Below are positions 43,370-51,770 of a DNA stretch of 52,172 bases, in pieces. Under the pieces are notes generated by a model. That model was given only the letters and a program-made list of their open reading frames with translations. It had not been told where the DNA came from and searched no databases. Made by a program: the position numbers and the translations under genes. The DNA is from Desulfobacteraceae bacterium (lineage in GTDB: Bacteria > Desulfobacterota > Desulfobacteria > Desulfobacterales > JAABRJ01): NCBI GenBank assembly GCA_022340425.1, contig JAJDNY010000049.1:1-52172 (forward strand). Direction: 5' to 3'. Every line of letters starts with the position of its first letter. Positions within the stretch are counted from its first letter, which is position 1.

Positions 43370-44302
43370 TTATCTCCCGATGGTCCCCCTTTGCTGGCAT
43401 CGTTTGCCCTGCCAGGAGTCCCGCTGCGCCAGCGCGGCCTGGATCAGCGCCCGGGTCTCCGATTTTTTCAGGGACCACCGGGGAGCCACCAACTCCTCCG
43501 GGTGGGGGTCGCCGGTCAGGCGCTGGATCACCATCTCCGGCGGCAGCCGTTCGATAAAATCGCAGACCAGATCCACGTAGGCGGCCTGTTCCAGGCAGGT
43601 GTAGCGCCCCGCCCGGTAGAGGGCCTCCAGCGGGGTGCCGCGCACGACGTAGAGCAGGTGCAGCTTGATGCCGTCGATGCCTAAAGCCGCGACCGCGTCG
43701 GCGGTGGCCAGCATCTGCTTGCGGGTCTCCCCCGGAAGCCCCAGAATGACATGCGTGCAGATGCGGATGCCGCGCTGCCGGGTCGCCGCCACCGCCTTTG
43801 CAAACCGGCCGAAGGTATGCCCCCGGTTGAGGCGCGCGAGGGTGGTGTCGTGGGCGGATTGCAGGCCGTATTCGATCCAGATCAGGTGGCCGCGGGCCAG
43901 CTCTTCCAGCAGCTCGAGAACGCCCGTGTCGACGCAGTCGGGGCGCGTGCCGATGGCCAGGCCGACGATGTCCGGCACACCCAAGGCTTCGGCGTAGAGC
44001 CGCCGCAGGGTTTCAAGCGGCGCGTAGGTGTTGCAAAAAGACTGGAAATAGGCCAGGAATTTCCTGGCCTTGTAGCGCCGGGCAAGGGCCGTCTTGCCCT
44101 GCCGGAGCTGCTCGGTCACGCTCAGGCCCCGCCCGTGGGCGCCGGTGCCCGAGCCGCGGGCGTTGCAGTAGATGCAGCCGCCGGTGCCCACCCGGCCGTC
44201 GCGGTTGGGGCAGGTCAGGCCGGCATCCACGCTGATTTTCTGCACCCGGCAGCCGAAAAGGGCCCTCAGGTGGGTGTTGAAATCTCGGTAGCGCTCCGGC
44301 AT
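43370..44302 (-). CDS. Radical SAM protein, YhcC family (TIGR01212-type)
   Basis: This 310-residue radical S-adenosylmethionine protein has the YhcC-type cluster motif CPNRDGRVGTGGCIYC (Cys-x10-Cys-x2-Cys), followed by GRGLSVTEQLRQGK and YFQSFCNTYAP. It ends in a basic tail. E. coli YhcC family members are of unproven function, probably tRNA- or protein-modifying; the location next to mnmG is suggestive but not evidence. An AGGAGAC site precedes the ATG. It diverges from mnmG with about 80 bp between them. Confidence 0.92.
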   Translation of the reverse strand: MPERYRDFNTHLRALFGCRVQKISVDAGLTCPNRDGRVGTGGCIYCNARGSGTGAHGRGLSVTEQLRQGKTALARRYKARKFLAYFQSFCNTYAPLETLRRLYAEALGVPDIVGLAIGTRPDCVDTGVLELLEELARGHLIWIEYGLQSAHDTTLARLNRGHTFGRFAKAVAATRQRGIRICTHVILGLPGETRKQMLATADAVAALGIDGIKLHLLYVVRGTPLEALYRAGRYTCLEQAAYVDLVCDFIERLPPEMVIQRLTGDPHPEELVAPRWSLKKSETRALIQAALAQRDSWQGKRCQQRGTIGR

Positions 44303-44381
44303 GCCGTCTCCTGCTGGGGAGGGGGGGTCAAAAACGTGCTCATTTTAGCACAAAAAGGCCAAATAAAAAGGGTTGTTGGAA

Positions 44382-46274
44382 ATGGTTGCGGATGCCAGAT
44401 CTTATGATGTCATCGTCGTGGGGGCCGGCCATGCCGGCTGCGAGGCGGCGCTGGCCGCCGCTCGGATGGGCTGCCGCACCCTGCTGATGGCCATCGACCT
44501 GGACAAGCTGGCGGCCATGCCCTGCAGCCCCTCCATCGGCGGGATGGCCAAGGGCCAGCTGGTCAAGGAAATCGACGCCCTGGGCGGGGAAATGGCCCGG
44601 GTTACCGATCAGACCGCCATCTCCTACCGCACCCTGAACACCAAGAAGGGGCCGGCGGTGCATTCCTCCCGGACTCAGAACGACAAGGCCCGCTATCACA
44701 TCGCCATGAAGGCGGTGGTCGAAAAACAGCCCGGGCTGGATCTCAAGCAGGCCATGGTCGAGCGCCTGGAGGTGGCCGGCGGGCGGATCGCGGGGCTCAC
44801 CGACCAGACCGGCTTCGGCTACAGCGCCAAGGCCGTGGTGCTGGCCACCGGTACTTTCCTGAGCGGGCTGGTGCACATCGGCTTTACCGCCGTGCAGGCC
44901 GGCCGCGCCGGCGAATTCGCCTCCTACGGTCTGCCGGACCACCTCAAAGCCCTGGGCTTCGAGCTGGGGCGCATGAAAACCGGGACCCCGCCGCGGATCC
45001 ACCGCCGCAGCATCGATTTCGAGGCCTTCACGCGCCAGGAGGGCGAGGCCGACCCGGCGCCCTTCTCCTTTTTCCCCCGTGGCCGCCTGCTGCCCCAGGT
45101 GGCGAGCTACATCGGCCACACCAACCCCGCGACCCACCGGATCGTCCGGGACAACCTGAAATTCTCCGCGCTCTACGGCGGGGTCATCCAGGGCGTCTCG
45201 GCGCGTTACTGCCCGTCTTTCGAAGACAAGATTGTGCGCTTTGGCGACAAGGACAGCCACCAGGTGATCCTCGAACACGAGGGGTTGGAGACCGACGAGA
45301 TCTATGCCAGCGGGCTGGGCAACAGTCTGCCGCTGGAAATCCAGATTCGGGTGGTGCGCTCGGTCAGGGGGCTTGAAGAAGCCGAGATCATGCGGCCCGC
45401 CTACGCCATCGAGTACGACTACGTCAACCCCGTCCAGCTGACCCCGACCCTGGAGACCAAGCGGGTGGCCGGTCTTTTTATGGCCGGCCAGATCAACGGC
45501 ACCTCGGGCTACGAGGAGGCCGCCGCTCAGGGGCTGTGGGCCGGGATCAACGCCGCCTGCCAGGTGCAGGGCCGGCCCCCGTTCGTCCTGGATCGCTCCC
45601 AGGCCTACTTGGGGGTTCTGGTGGACGACCTGGTCACCCGCGGCACGCGCGAGCCCTACCGCATGTTCACCTCGCGCGCGGAGTACCGCCTGATGCTGCG
45701 CGAGGACAACGCCGATCTGCGCCTGATGGAAATCGGGCACGACCTGGGCCTGGTCGATGCGGCCGCCAGCCGGGAGGTTCGGGAACGCAGACGGCGGATC
45801 GCCGCCGAGATCCAGCGCCTCAAAAACAAGGTGGTCAAACCCGGCCCGGCGGTCAACGCCTTTCTCGACCAGGCCGGCACCCCGCCGATAACCAGCGGGG
45901 CCACCATGGAGCAGCTACTCAAGCGCGCCCAGCTGGACTACGGTGCGGTGGAGGCCCTGGCCCCCGGACCGCAGCCCGTGGATCCCAAGGTGGCCCGCCA
46001 GGTGGAGATCGAGATCAAATACGAGGGCTACATCCAGAAGCAGCAGAAAGAGATCGAAAAATTCAAAGGCTTTGAACAGCGGCCGATCCCGCCGGACCTG
46101 GCCTACGATCAGATCCACGGCCTCTCCACCGAACTGCGCCAGAAGCTCTCGGCGATTCGCCCGACCTCCCTGGGGCAGGCCTCGCGGATCGACGGCATGA
46201 CCCCGGCGGCGCTATCGGTCCTGATGATCGCCATCAAGGCCGCCGGCGCCCGCCCGGAAACGGCGGCATCGTGA
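44382..46274 (+). CDS. mnmG: tRNA uridine-5-carboxymethylaminomethyl modification enzyme MnmG (GidA)
   Basis: MnmG works with MnmE to modify the wobble uridine of several tRNAs. The 630-residue FAD protein has GAGHAGCEAALAAARMG (FAD), PCSPSIGG, the ATGTFLSGLVHIG segment and FTSRAEYRLMLREDNAD. The C-terminal tRNA-binding domain (EGYIQKQQ, IDGMTPAALSVLM) is complete. Two starts are open: ATG at 44382 with AAAAAGGG nine bases before it, and a TTG nine bases earlier; I prefer the ATG. mnmE is not in the window. Its stop overlaps the fetA GTG, so the three genes mnmG-fetA-fetB are coupled. Confidence 0.96.
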   Translation: MVADARSYDVIVVGAGHAGCEAALAAARMGCRTLLMAIDLDKLAAMPCSPSIGGMAKGQLVKEIDALGGEMARVTDQTAISYRTLNTKKGPAVHSSRTQNDKARYHIAMKAVVEKQPGLDLKQAMVERLEVAGGRIAGLTDQTGFGYSAKAVVLATGTFLSGLVHIGFTAVQAGRAGEFASYGLPDHLKALGFELGRMKTGTPPRIHRRSIDFEAFTRQEGEADPAPFSFFPRGRLLPQVASYIGHTNPATHRIVRDNLKFSALYGGVIQGVSARYCPSFEDKIVRFGDKDSHQVILEHEGLETDEIYASGLGNSLPLEIQIRVVRSVRGLEEAEIMRPAYAIEYDYVNPVQLTPTLETKRVAGLFMAGQINGTSGYEEAAAQGLWAGINAACQVQGRPPFVLDRSQAYLGVLVDDLVTRGTREPYRMFTSRAEYRLMLREDNADLRLMEIGHDLGLVDAAASREVRERRRRIAAEIQRLKNKVVKPGPAVNAFLDQAGTPPITSGATMEQLLKRAQLDYGAVEALAPGPQPVDPKVARQVEIEIKYEGYIQKQQKEIEKFKGFEQRPIPPDLAYDQIHGLSTELRQKLSAIRPTSLGQASRIDGMTPAALSVLMIAIKAAGARPETAAS

Positions 46275-46918
46275 TTGCCGTGGCAGAAGAGGGGTTGCCA
46301 CCGTCCCTGGCGGCGGGCGGGAGCGCGGCGCGCCTGAGAGTCGAAAACCTCTCTTTTCTCGACCTGGGGCCGTTCCAGTTCGGCGTTGCGCACGGGGAGT
46401 GCCTGGGGATCACGGGCCCTTCGGGCAGCGGCAAGACCCTTCTGCTGAGGGCCTTGGCCGATCTGGACCCGCACACAGGCGAGGTATACCTGGACGGGGT
46501 CGCGGCCGGGGCGCTGCCCGCGCCCCACTGGCGCCGCCAGGTGGGTCTCCTGCCGGCGGAAAGCGCCTGGTGGGCGGACACGGTGGGCGCCCACTTTGAC
46601 GGGGTTGCGCCCCCCTGGCTCGACCGGCTGGGGTTTGGGCCCGAGGTGCTGCACTGGGAGGTTGCGCGCCTGTCCAGCGGCGAGCGTCAACGCCTGGCAT
46701 TCCTGCGGCTGCTGGTGGGGCAGCCGGCGGTGCTGCTGCTGGACGAGCCGACGGCCAATCTCGACGCCCAAAACACCGCTCGCCTGGAGGATCTGGTGCG
46801 CCGCTACCGCGAGGCGCGGGGCGCCGCCGTGGTCTGGGTGACCCACGATCTGGACCAGCTCAGGCGGGTCGCAACCCGCTGCCGCCGCCTGCAAAATGGC
46901 CGGCTGGAGGGCTCCTGA
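46271..46918 (+). CDS. fetA: Iron-export ABC transporter ATP-binding protein FetA
   Basis: This is a 215-residue ABC ATPase of the FetA/YbbL type. Walker A is TGPSGSGKTLL, the signature region is LSSGERQRLAF, Walker B is VLLLDEPTANLD and the switch His is VTHDLDQ. It begins with GTG overlapping the mnmG TGA by four bases, and its own stop overlaps the fetB ATG. FetA/FetB export iron and aid oxidative-stress tolerance in E. coli; the iron role is transferred by homology and pairing. Confidence 0.85.
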   Translation: MIAVAEEGLPPSLAAGGSAARLRVENLSFLDLGPFQFGVAHGECLGITGPSGSGKTLLLRALADLDPHTGEVYLDGVAAGALPAPHWRRQVGLLPAESAWWADTVGAHFDGVAPPWLDRLGFGPEVLHWEVARLSSGERQRLAFLRLLVGQPAVLLLDEPTANLDAQNTARLEDLVRRYREARGAAVVWVTHDLDQLRRVATRCRRLQNGRLEGS

Positions 46919-47718
46919 TGCACGTCGTGCCCCTGAGCCCGCTGGATCTCGGCCTTGCCGCGCTGCTGGTGGTGCTCCTGGCTCTGCTCAGCCTGCGCTT
47001 GCGGCTCAACCTGGCCGGCCAGATCGTGATCGCCGCCGCCCGCACCACGGTCCAGCTCCTGCTGGTGGGTCTGGTGCTGAAAACCGTTTTTGCGCACGTC
47101 GACCTGCTCTGGATCGGCCTGATGGCCCTGGTCATGCTGCTGGCCGCGGGTCGCGAGGTCATGGGCCGGCAGAAGCGGCGGTTTGCCGGCTGGTGGGGCT
47201 TCGGCGTGGGGACGGTCTCCATGTTCGTGTCCTCTTTTTCAATCACCCTGCTGGCTCTCACCGCCATCATCGACATCCAGCCCTGGTACGCGCCGCGCTA
47301 TGCCGTGCCGCTGCTGGGCATGGTGCTGGGCAATACCATGACCGGCATGGCGGTTGGTCTGGACCGCCTCACCCAGGCGGCCTGGTCCCAGCGGGCCGCC
47401 ATCGAGGGGCGGCTGATCCTGGGCGAAGAGGCCCCAGCGGCTATCGCCGGCATCCGCCGTGACAGCATCCGCAGCGGTCTGATCCCGATCATCAACGCCA
47501 TGTCGGCGGCCGGGATCGTCAGTCTGCCGGGCATGATGACCGGCCAGATTCTCGGCGGCTCGCCGCCCCTGGAGGCCGTCAAGTACCAGATTTTGGTGAT
47601 GTTTCTGATCGCCGCCGGCACCGGGTTCGGCACCATCACCGCCGTATGGCTGGGGGGGCAGAGGCTGTTCGACGAGCGCCACCGCCTGCGCCTGGAGCGC
47701 CTCAAGTCCGCCCCCTGA
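46918..47718 (+). CDS. fetB: Iron-export ABC transporter permease FetB
   Basis: This 266-residue permease has about seven hydrophobic helices and the FetB/YbbM family segments QIVIAAARTTVQLLLVG, PLLGMVLGNTMTGMAVGLDR, and [26 protein letters not shown]. The MMTGQ region is the conserved core of the family. It is the last gene of the mnmG-fetAB cluster; a 267-bp gap follows. Confidence 0.9.
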   Translation: MHVVPLSPLDLGLAALLVVLLALLSLRLRLNLAGQIVIAAARTTVQLLLVGLVLKTVFAHVDLLWIGLMALVMLLAAGREVMGRQKRRFAGWWGFGVGTVSMFVSSFSITLLALTAIIDIQPWYAPRYAVPLLGMVLGNTMTGMAVGLDRLTQAAWSQRAAIEGRLILGEEAPAAIAGIRRDSIRSGLIPIINAMSAAGIVSLPGMMTGQILGGSPPLEAVKYQILVMFLIAAGTGFGTITAVWLGGQRLFDERHRLRLERLKSAP

Positions 47719-47882
47719 GGCCGCGTCCGGCACTCGCCGGCAGGCAGCGGCGGTGCGGCGCCGGAAGCGGGTCGCGGAGCAGGGGGTTTGACTCGCCGCG
47801 AAGAGCCAAAACCTCTCCGCCAACGGTGCCCAAGCCCGCTTAAAAATATCTGATATATTTAGAATTATTAGAACAAGCGCGC

Positions 47883-47911
47883 TTGACAGCTTCCGGCTCT
47901 AACCTTAGTTT
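47883..47911 (+). promoter_or_regulatory. Possible promoter of the CbpA-type gene
   Basis: TTGACA (47883-47888) with TAGTTT 17 bp downstream (47906-47911) lies in an AT-rich zone about 75 bp before the DnaJ-like gene. The -10 is weak. A nearby palindrome ATATC-T-GATAT (47846-47856) might be an operator; no sigma-32 or CIRCE element was recognised. Confidence 0.35.
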
Positions 47912-47985
47912 AACCTGTTAAATATTGTTTCAAGTTTCAAGCAAACCATTCCGATTAACATTGTTTATCAGATAGGGTAGCGACA

Positions 47986-48921
47986 ATGTCCGAGACGGAT
48001 TACTACGCCGAACTGGGAGTCAGTAAAAACGCGACCGAAGCAGAAATTAAGAAGGCTTATCGCAAACTGGCGATGAAATACCACCCCGACCACACCGAGG
48101 GGGACAAGCAGGCCGAGGAGAAGTTCAAAAAGATCAGCGAGGCCTATGCCGTACTCAGTGACAAGGAAAAACGCCAGCAATACGACACCTTCGGCTCAGC
48201 AGGCTTTCAACAGCGCTATTCGCAGGAAGATATTTTCCGCAATTTCGATTTTTCAGACATATTCCGCGAATTCGGCTTTGGCGGCGGCGGCGCCCGCGGC
48301 GCCAGCTTCGGCGGACCCGGGCAGGGCGGCGGGTTCCGGTTTTCTTTCAACCCCGGCGAGCCTTTCGGCGGCGGTCGTCACCGGCAGCAGGCGCCCGTCA
48401 AGGGCGGCGATCTGGTCTACGAACTGCCGCTGACCCTCAAGGAGGTGGCCACCGGCGCCAGCAAGACGATTTCGTTCCAGCACGAGGGGCGCAGCGAAAA
48501 AATCACTGTCAAGATCCCCAAGGGGATGACCACCGGGAAAAAGCTGCGGCTGGCGGCCAAGGGCGATCCCAGCCCTTACGGGGGGCCGCCCGGGGACCTC
48601 TTCATCCGCTCCCGGGTGATGGACGATCCGGTTTTTGGGTTCGAAGGTCAAGACCTCTACGTGGTGCGCGAAATCAAGCTGACCGAAGCGCTCCTGGGGA
48701 CCACGGTGGAGGTCCCGACCCTGGAGGGCAAGAGCCTCAAACTCAAGATCCCGCCGGGAACCCAGCACAAAACCAAGATGCGGCTGGGCGGCCGCGGCCT
48801 GCCGCAGATGCAGGGAACTGGCAAAGGCGATCTTTACGTGCACGTGCATGTCATCATTCCCGGCAAGCTGACGCGGGAACAGAAGGAACTGGTTGAAAAA
48901 CTCGCCCAAACAGGCCTTTAA
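47986..48921 (+). CDS. DnaJ-family co-chaperone, CbpA type
   Basis: This 311-residue J-protein has a J domain ([31 protein letters not shown]) with the HPD motif, and a Gly/Phe-rich linker ([21 protein letters not shown]). Two C-terminal substrate-binding domains follow: [25 protein letters not shown], and [30 protein letters not shown]. The zinc finger of classical DnaJ is absent, as in CbpA. It assists DnaK in folding. It is separate from the truncated J-protein at 24387. An AGGGT site precedes the ATG. Confidence 0.93.
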   Translation: MSETDYYAELGVSKNATEAEIKKAYRKLAMKYHPDHTEGDKQAEEKFKKISEAYAVLSDKEKRQQYDTFGSAGFQQRYSQEDIFRNFDFSDIFREFGFGGGGARGASFGGPGQGGGFRFSFNPGEPFGGGRHRQQAPVKGGDLVYELPLTLKEVATGASKTISFQHEGRSEKITVKIPKGMTTGKKLRLAAKGDPSPYGGPPGDLFIRSRVMDDPVFGFEGQDLYVVREIKLTEALLGTTVEVPTLEGKSLKLKIPPGTQHKTKMRLGGRGLPQMQGTGKGDLYVHVHVIIPGKLTREQKELVEKLAQTGL

Positions 48922-49017
48922 GTCCTTTTCAGCCGGCCGCGAGCCTGCAACACCGGCAGCGACCCGATGGCTTTGGTGAGGCCGCCGCCGGCGCTTCGGA
49001 TACAGTGAAATCCCGTC

Positions 49018-49536
49018 ATGCCCGAACTACTCCCAGTCTTCACCAAAGATCAAATCCAGCGGATGGTCGCCGCCGCGGCCCTGCGCATCTCGCGCGATTA
49101 CAAGGGGCGCAAGCTGGTTCTGGTGGGGGTTCTCAACGGGGCTTTCATCTTTCTGGCCGACCTGGCCCGCGCGCTGAGCATCCCCGCCCAAATCGATTTT
49201 GTCCGGGTGGCCAGCTACGGCGCCGGCACCACCTCGTCGGGGAAACTCTCCCTGACCAAGAACCTCGAACTGGATATCCGCGGCAAGGACGTCCTGATCG
49301 TCGAGGACATCGTCGATACCGGCCTGACTCTCTCCTGCCTGATGGACCACCTCCGATCATTCGGGCCGCTTTCGGTGAAGGTCTGCGCGCTGCTCGACAA
49401 GCGCGAGCGGCGCGAGCGCACGGTGCCGGTGGATTATGCTTGCCAGGTGGTGCAGGAGGGGTTTTTGGTGGGCTACGGCCTGGATTATGCCGAGGACTAC
49501 CGGTGCTTGCAGGAGATTTATCACCTGAAATTATAA
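49018..49536 (+). CDS. hpt: Hypoxanthine phosphoribosyltransferase
   Basis: This purine-salvage enzyme converts hypoxanthine or guanine and PRPP to IMP or GMP. The 172-residue product has the PRPP-binding motif VLIVEDIVDTGLTL near residues 92-105, the VLNGAFIFLADLAR segment at the N-terminal side, and the C-terminal FLVGYGLDYAEDYRCL. Its start ATG has no strong Shine-Dalgarno. It is 16 bp upstream of the zinc-ribbon protein gene and probably co-transcribed with it. Confidence 0.95.
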   Translation: MPELLPVFTKDQIQRMVAAAALRISRDYKGRKLVLVGVLNGAFIFLADLARALSIPAQIDFVRVASYGAGTTSSGKLSLTKNLELDIRGKDVLIVEDIVDTGLTLSCLMDHLRSFGPLSVKVCALLDKRERRERTVPVDYACQVVQEGFLVGYGLDYAEDYRCLQEIYHLKL

Positions 49537-49552
49537 CCCGCGAGGATCTGTC

Positions 49553-51394
49553 ATGATTATTACCTGCGAAGAGTGTGATACCAGTTTCAACCTGGACGAT
49601 AAAGTCGTCAAACCGTCCGGTTCCAAGGTGCGGTGTTCCCAGTGCCGGCATGTCTTCACGGTCCACCCATCGTCTGGCCTGGCGGCGGATCAGGCCGGGC
49701 TTCCCCCGCAACCGGCGACCCACGGGGCGGATGCCCCGGCTGGTGGGGGCGCCGAAGCGGCCCAGGCTTCAGCAGCCGGGGCGGTGGCAGCCGGCGGGGC
49801 CCTGAGCTTTGACGAGGAGTTCGACCCCGGGGCCGAGCGGGCCTTCGAGAAAGCCCTGGAAGAGCTGGGGCTTGAGGACGACAGCGTTGCGGGCAGCAGT
49901 GACATGGACCTGGGCGAGATCGAGAACCTGCTGGAACTGGAGGATGATGCCGGGACTCGCGAAAAGCGGCCAGCGGGGGCTTCTCAAACCGCCGGGAGCG
50001 CAGCCGAAGGCCAAGGGGCCTCGGCCGACGATGAAGGCCTGGACCTCAGCGGTCTGGATGAGTTGTTCGATATTCCGGAGGAAGCCGAGGCCAACGAGGG
50101 GGGGGAACACCCGGTGGCGGCCGCCGAAGGGCAGGAGGCCGAACCCGCTGAGGATGAGGCCGATGAAGACGAGATCATCGATCTCTCCGATCTCGAGGAA
50201 ATGCTGGATTTCGAGGAGGATCAGGATGCGCTGGAACCCCAGGAGGTGGAACTCACCTTGAGCGAGGATTTCGGCGCAGAAGAGGATCTGTCGGCTATTG
50301 ATGAAGGCGGCGGCGAGGAGGATGACCTGGACCTCTCGGATCTGGAGTCGCTGCTGGAAACCGATGAGGCCGAAGGCGGCGATACCGATGCGGCCACCGG
50401 TGATCCGCAGCGGGGCGAAGCGCCAGAGGCCCTTGATGCCGACGGCGATGACGTCGAATTGATCGATCTCTCCGATGTCGGGGGGGCCTTCGATGACGAA
50501 GGTGACGGCTCATCCGCTGACGGTGCCGAGACCGCCGATGCCGATGATCTGGAACTCGAGCTGGACTTTGATTCGGCTGCCGATGAGGATCAGGAAGCCG
50601 CGGCCGATGGTTTCGAGCTTGAATTCGAAACCGACGAGAGCAAGCAAGCCGCCGGCTTTGGGGCTGCGGCAACGGCAGCGGTCGCGGCCGGCGGGGCGGC
50701 CACGCCCGTTGGCGCCGAGACGCCGGCTGAAAAGGGCTTAGCCGAAACCCGGCCGGCCGAGCGTAATAAGGTTCGCAAGTCGGAGCCCTACAGGGCCGCC
50801 GCTGGCGCCCAGAAAAAGGGCAGCGGCGCACCGGCCCTGATCCTGCTCCTGCTGATTCTTCTGATCGTCGGTGTTCTGGCCCTTCAAAAATTTCTGGGAG
50901 TCCACATCCCCTATGTCACGGATCTCACCCGGAGCATCCCCTTTATCGGCGAGTTTGTTCAGCCCCAGGGGCAGGTGAGCGATCCTGCCGGGAACCTGTA
51001 TCTCTCGACCCTCAACATCAACAGCCGGTTTATCGAAAACGATAGCGCCGGCAGGCTCTTCATCATCACCGGTGAGGTCAAAAACGGCTACACCGTGGCC
51101 CGCCGTGACATCGCGGTCAACGGCAAAATCTACTCCCAGGGAAAGCAGCTGGTGAAAAGCGAGAACGTAGTCAGCGGCAACATTCTCGCCGACCTGGATT
51201 TGAAAAACCTGAGTTTCGAGGAGATTCAGGGCCGCCTGAACACCAAAGGCGAAATCGGCGTGGCCAACCTCGAGGTCAAGCCCGGTGCCACCATTCCCTT
51301 CATGCTGGTTTTCTCGGACCTGCCGGAAAACCTGGAAGAGTTCACCATCGAGGTGACCGGCTCCGCGGCGGTTACCGCCCCGACGGCCAACTAA
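49553..51394 (+). CDS. Zinc-ribbon/DUF3426 membrane protein with acidic repeat region
   Basis: This 613-residue protein has an N-terminal MJ0042-type zinc ribbon (CxxC at 5-8 and 28-31), then about 350 very acidic residues. These hold five copies of a short D-L-S-x-hydrophobic motif at 118, 163, 209, 259 and 304, spaced 45-50 residues. A single membrane helix lies at about 427-445 and a C-terminal DUF3426 domain at about 460-605 (TLNINSRFIEND, DIAVNGKIYSQGK). Topology is probably cytoplasmic acidic head with periplasmic DUF3426. Function is unknown; FimV- or scaffold-like roles are conceivable. It follows hpt by 16 bp. Confidence 0.88.
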   Translation: MIITCEECDTSFNLDDKVVKPSGSKVRCSQCRHVFTVHPSSGLAADQAGLPPQPATHGADAPAGGGAEAAQASAAGAVAAGGALSFDEEFDPGAERAFEKALEELGLEDDSVAGSSDMDLGEIENLLELEDDAGTREKRPAGASQTAGSAAEGQGASADDEGLDLSGLDELFDIPEEAEANEGGEHPVAAAEGQEAEPAEDEADEDEIIDLSDLEEMLDFEEDQDALEPQEVELTLSEDFGAEEDLSAIDEGGGEEDDLDLSDLESLLETDEAEGGDTDAATGDPQRGEAPEALDADGDDVELIDLSDVGGAFDDEGDGSSADGAETADADDLELELDFDSAADEDQEAAADGFELEFETDESKQAAGFGAAATAAVAAGGAATPVGAETPAEKGLAETRPAERNKVRKSEPYRAAAGAQKKGSGAPALILLLLILLIVGVLALQKFLGVHIPYVTDLTRSIPFIGEFVQPQGQVSDPAGNLYLSTLNINSRFIENDSAGRLFIITGEVKNGYTVARRDIAVNGKIYSQGKQLVKSENVVSGNILADLDLKNLSFEEIQGRLNTKGEIGVANLEVKPGATIPFMLVFSDLPENLEEFTIEVTGSAAVTAPTAN

Positions 51395-51486
51395 CCCGTT
51401 TCTCCCGGCGGTCCGGGACCCGCACCACCGGGTTCCGGACCGCTGCCGCCACGGCCCGCCGGCTGGATATTTTCGCCAATTTCGCC

Positions 51487-51515
51487 TTGACTACGGCGTT
51501 CGGAACTGGTATCAA
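51487..51515 (+). promoter_or_regulatory. Promoter of the tRNA(CAT) gene
   Basis: TTGACT (51487-51492), a 17-bp spacer and TATCAA (51510-51515) fit sigma-70, placing the start near 51522, about 50 bases before the tRNA. Confidence 0.5.
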
Positions 51516-51572
51516 CCCCGCTGTTAATTTTCGGTGGAAATGTTCCAGCCTCCGCGGTAATATCCAATAAAT

Positions 51573-51649
51573 GGCGATGTAGCTCAGTCGGTCAGAGCAT
51601 GCGGCTCATATCCGCAGTGTCCGGGGTTCAAATCCCTGCATCGCCACCA
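51573..51649 (+). tRNA. tRNA with CAT anticodon, elongator tRNA-Met (tRNA-Ile2 possible)
   Basis: A full cloverleaf folds: acceptor GGCGATG with CATCGCC, D arm AGCTCAGTCGGTCAGAGCA, anticodon stem TGCGG/CCGCA with loop CTCATAT (anticodon CAT) and T arm CGGGG-TTCAAAT-CCCTG. A genomic ACCA end follows. The first pair is G-C and the anticodon stem lacks three consecutive G-C pairs, so it is not the initiator. Elongator Met and the lysidine-modified Ile2 tRNA share this anticodon and cannot be separated by eye. An integrase gene starts 122 bp downstream. Confidence 0.95.
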
Positions 51650-51663
51650 TCTTTTCAGTATAA

Positions 51664-51689
51664 CCCACTGTGAAAACAGTGGGTTTTTT
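51664..51689 (+). terminator. Intrinsic terminator after the tRNA
   Basis: CCCACTG (51664-51670) and CAGTGGG (51677-51683) form a 7-bp perfect stem with a six-base loop, followed by six T. It lies 15 bp after the tRNA 3' end. Confidence 0.85.
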
Positions 51690-51726
51690 ATTGGTTCGCC
51701 CACCCTTTAAGGCTCGACTCCAACTC

Positions 51727-51752
51727 TTACACAAATCGGTTACACAAACCGA
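51727..51752 (+). repeat. Tandem 13-bp direct repeat before the integrase
   Basis: TTACACAAATCGG (51727-51739) is followed at once by TTACACAAACCGA (51740-51752), 11 of 13 positions identical. Its position between the tRNA and int suggests integrase arm-type sites or a regulatory operator; this is inference. Confidence 0.6.
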
Positions 51753-51770
51753 GGGATTGGAGGCGAGCAT

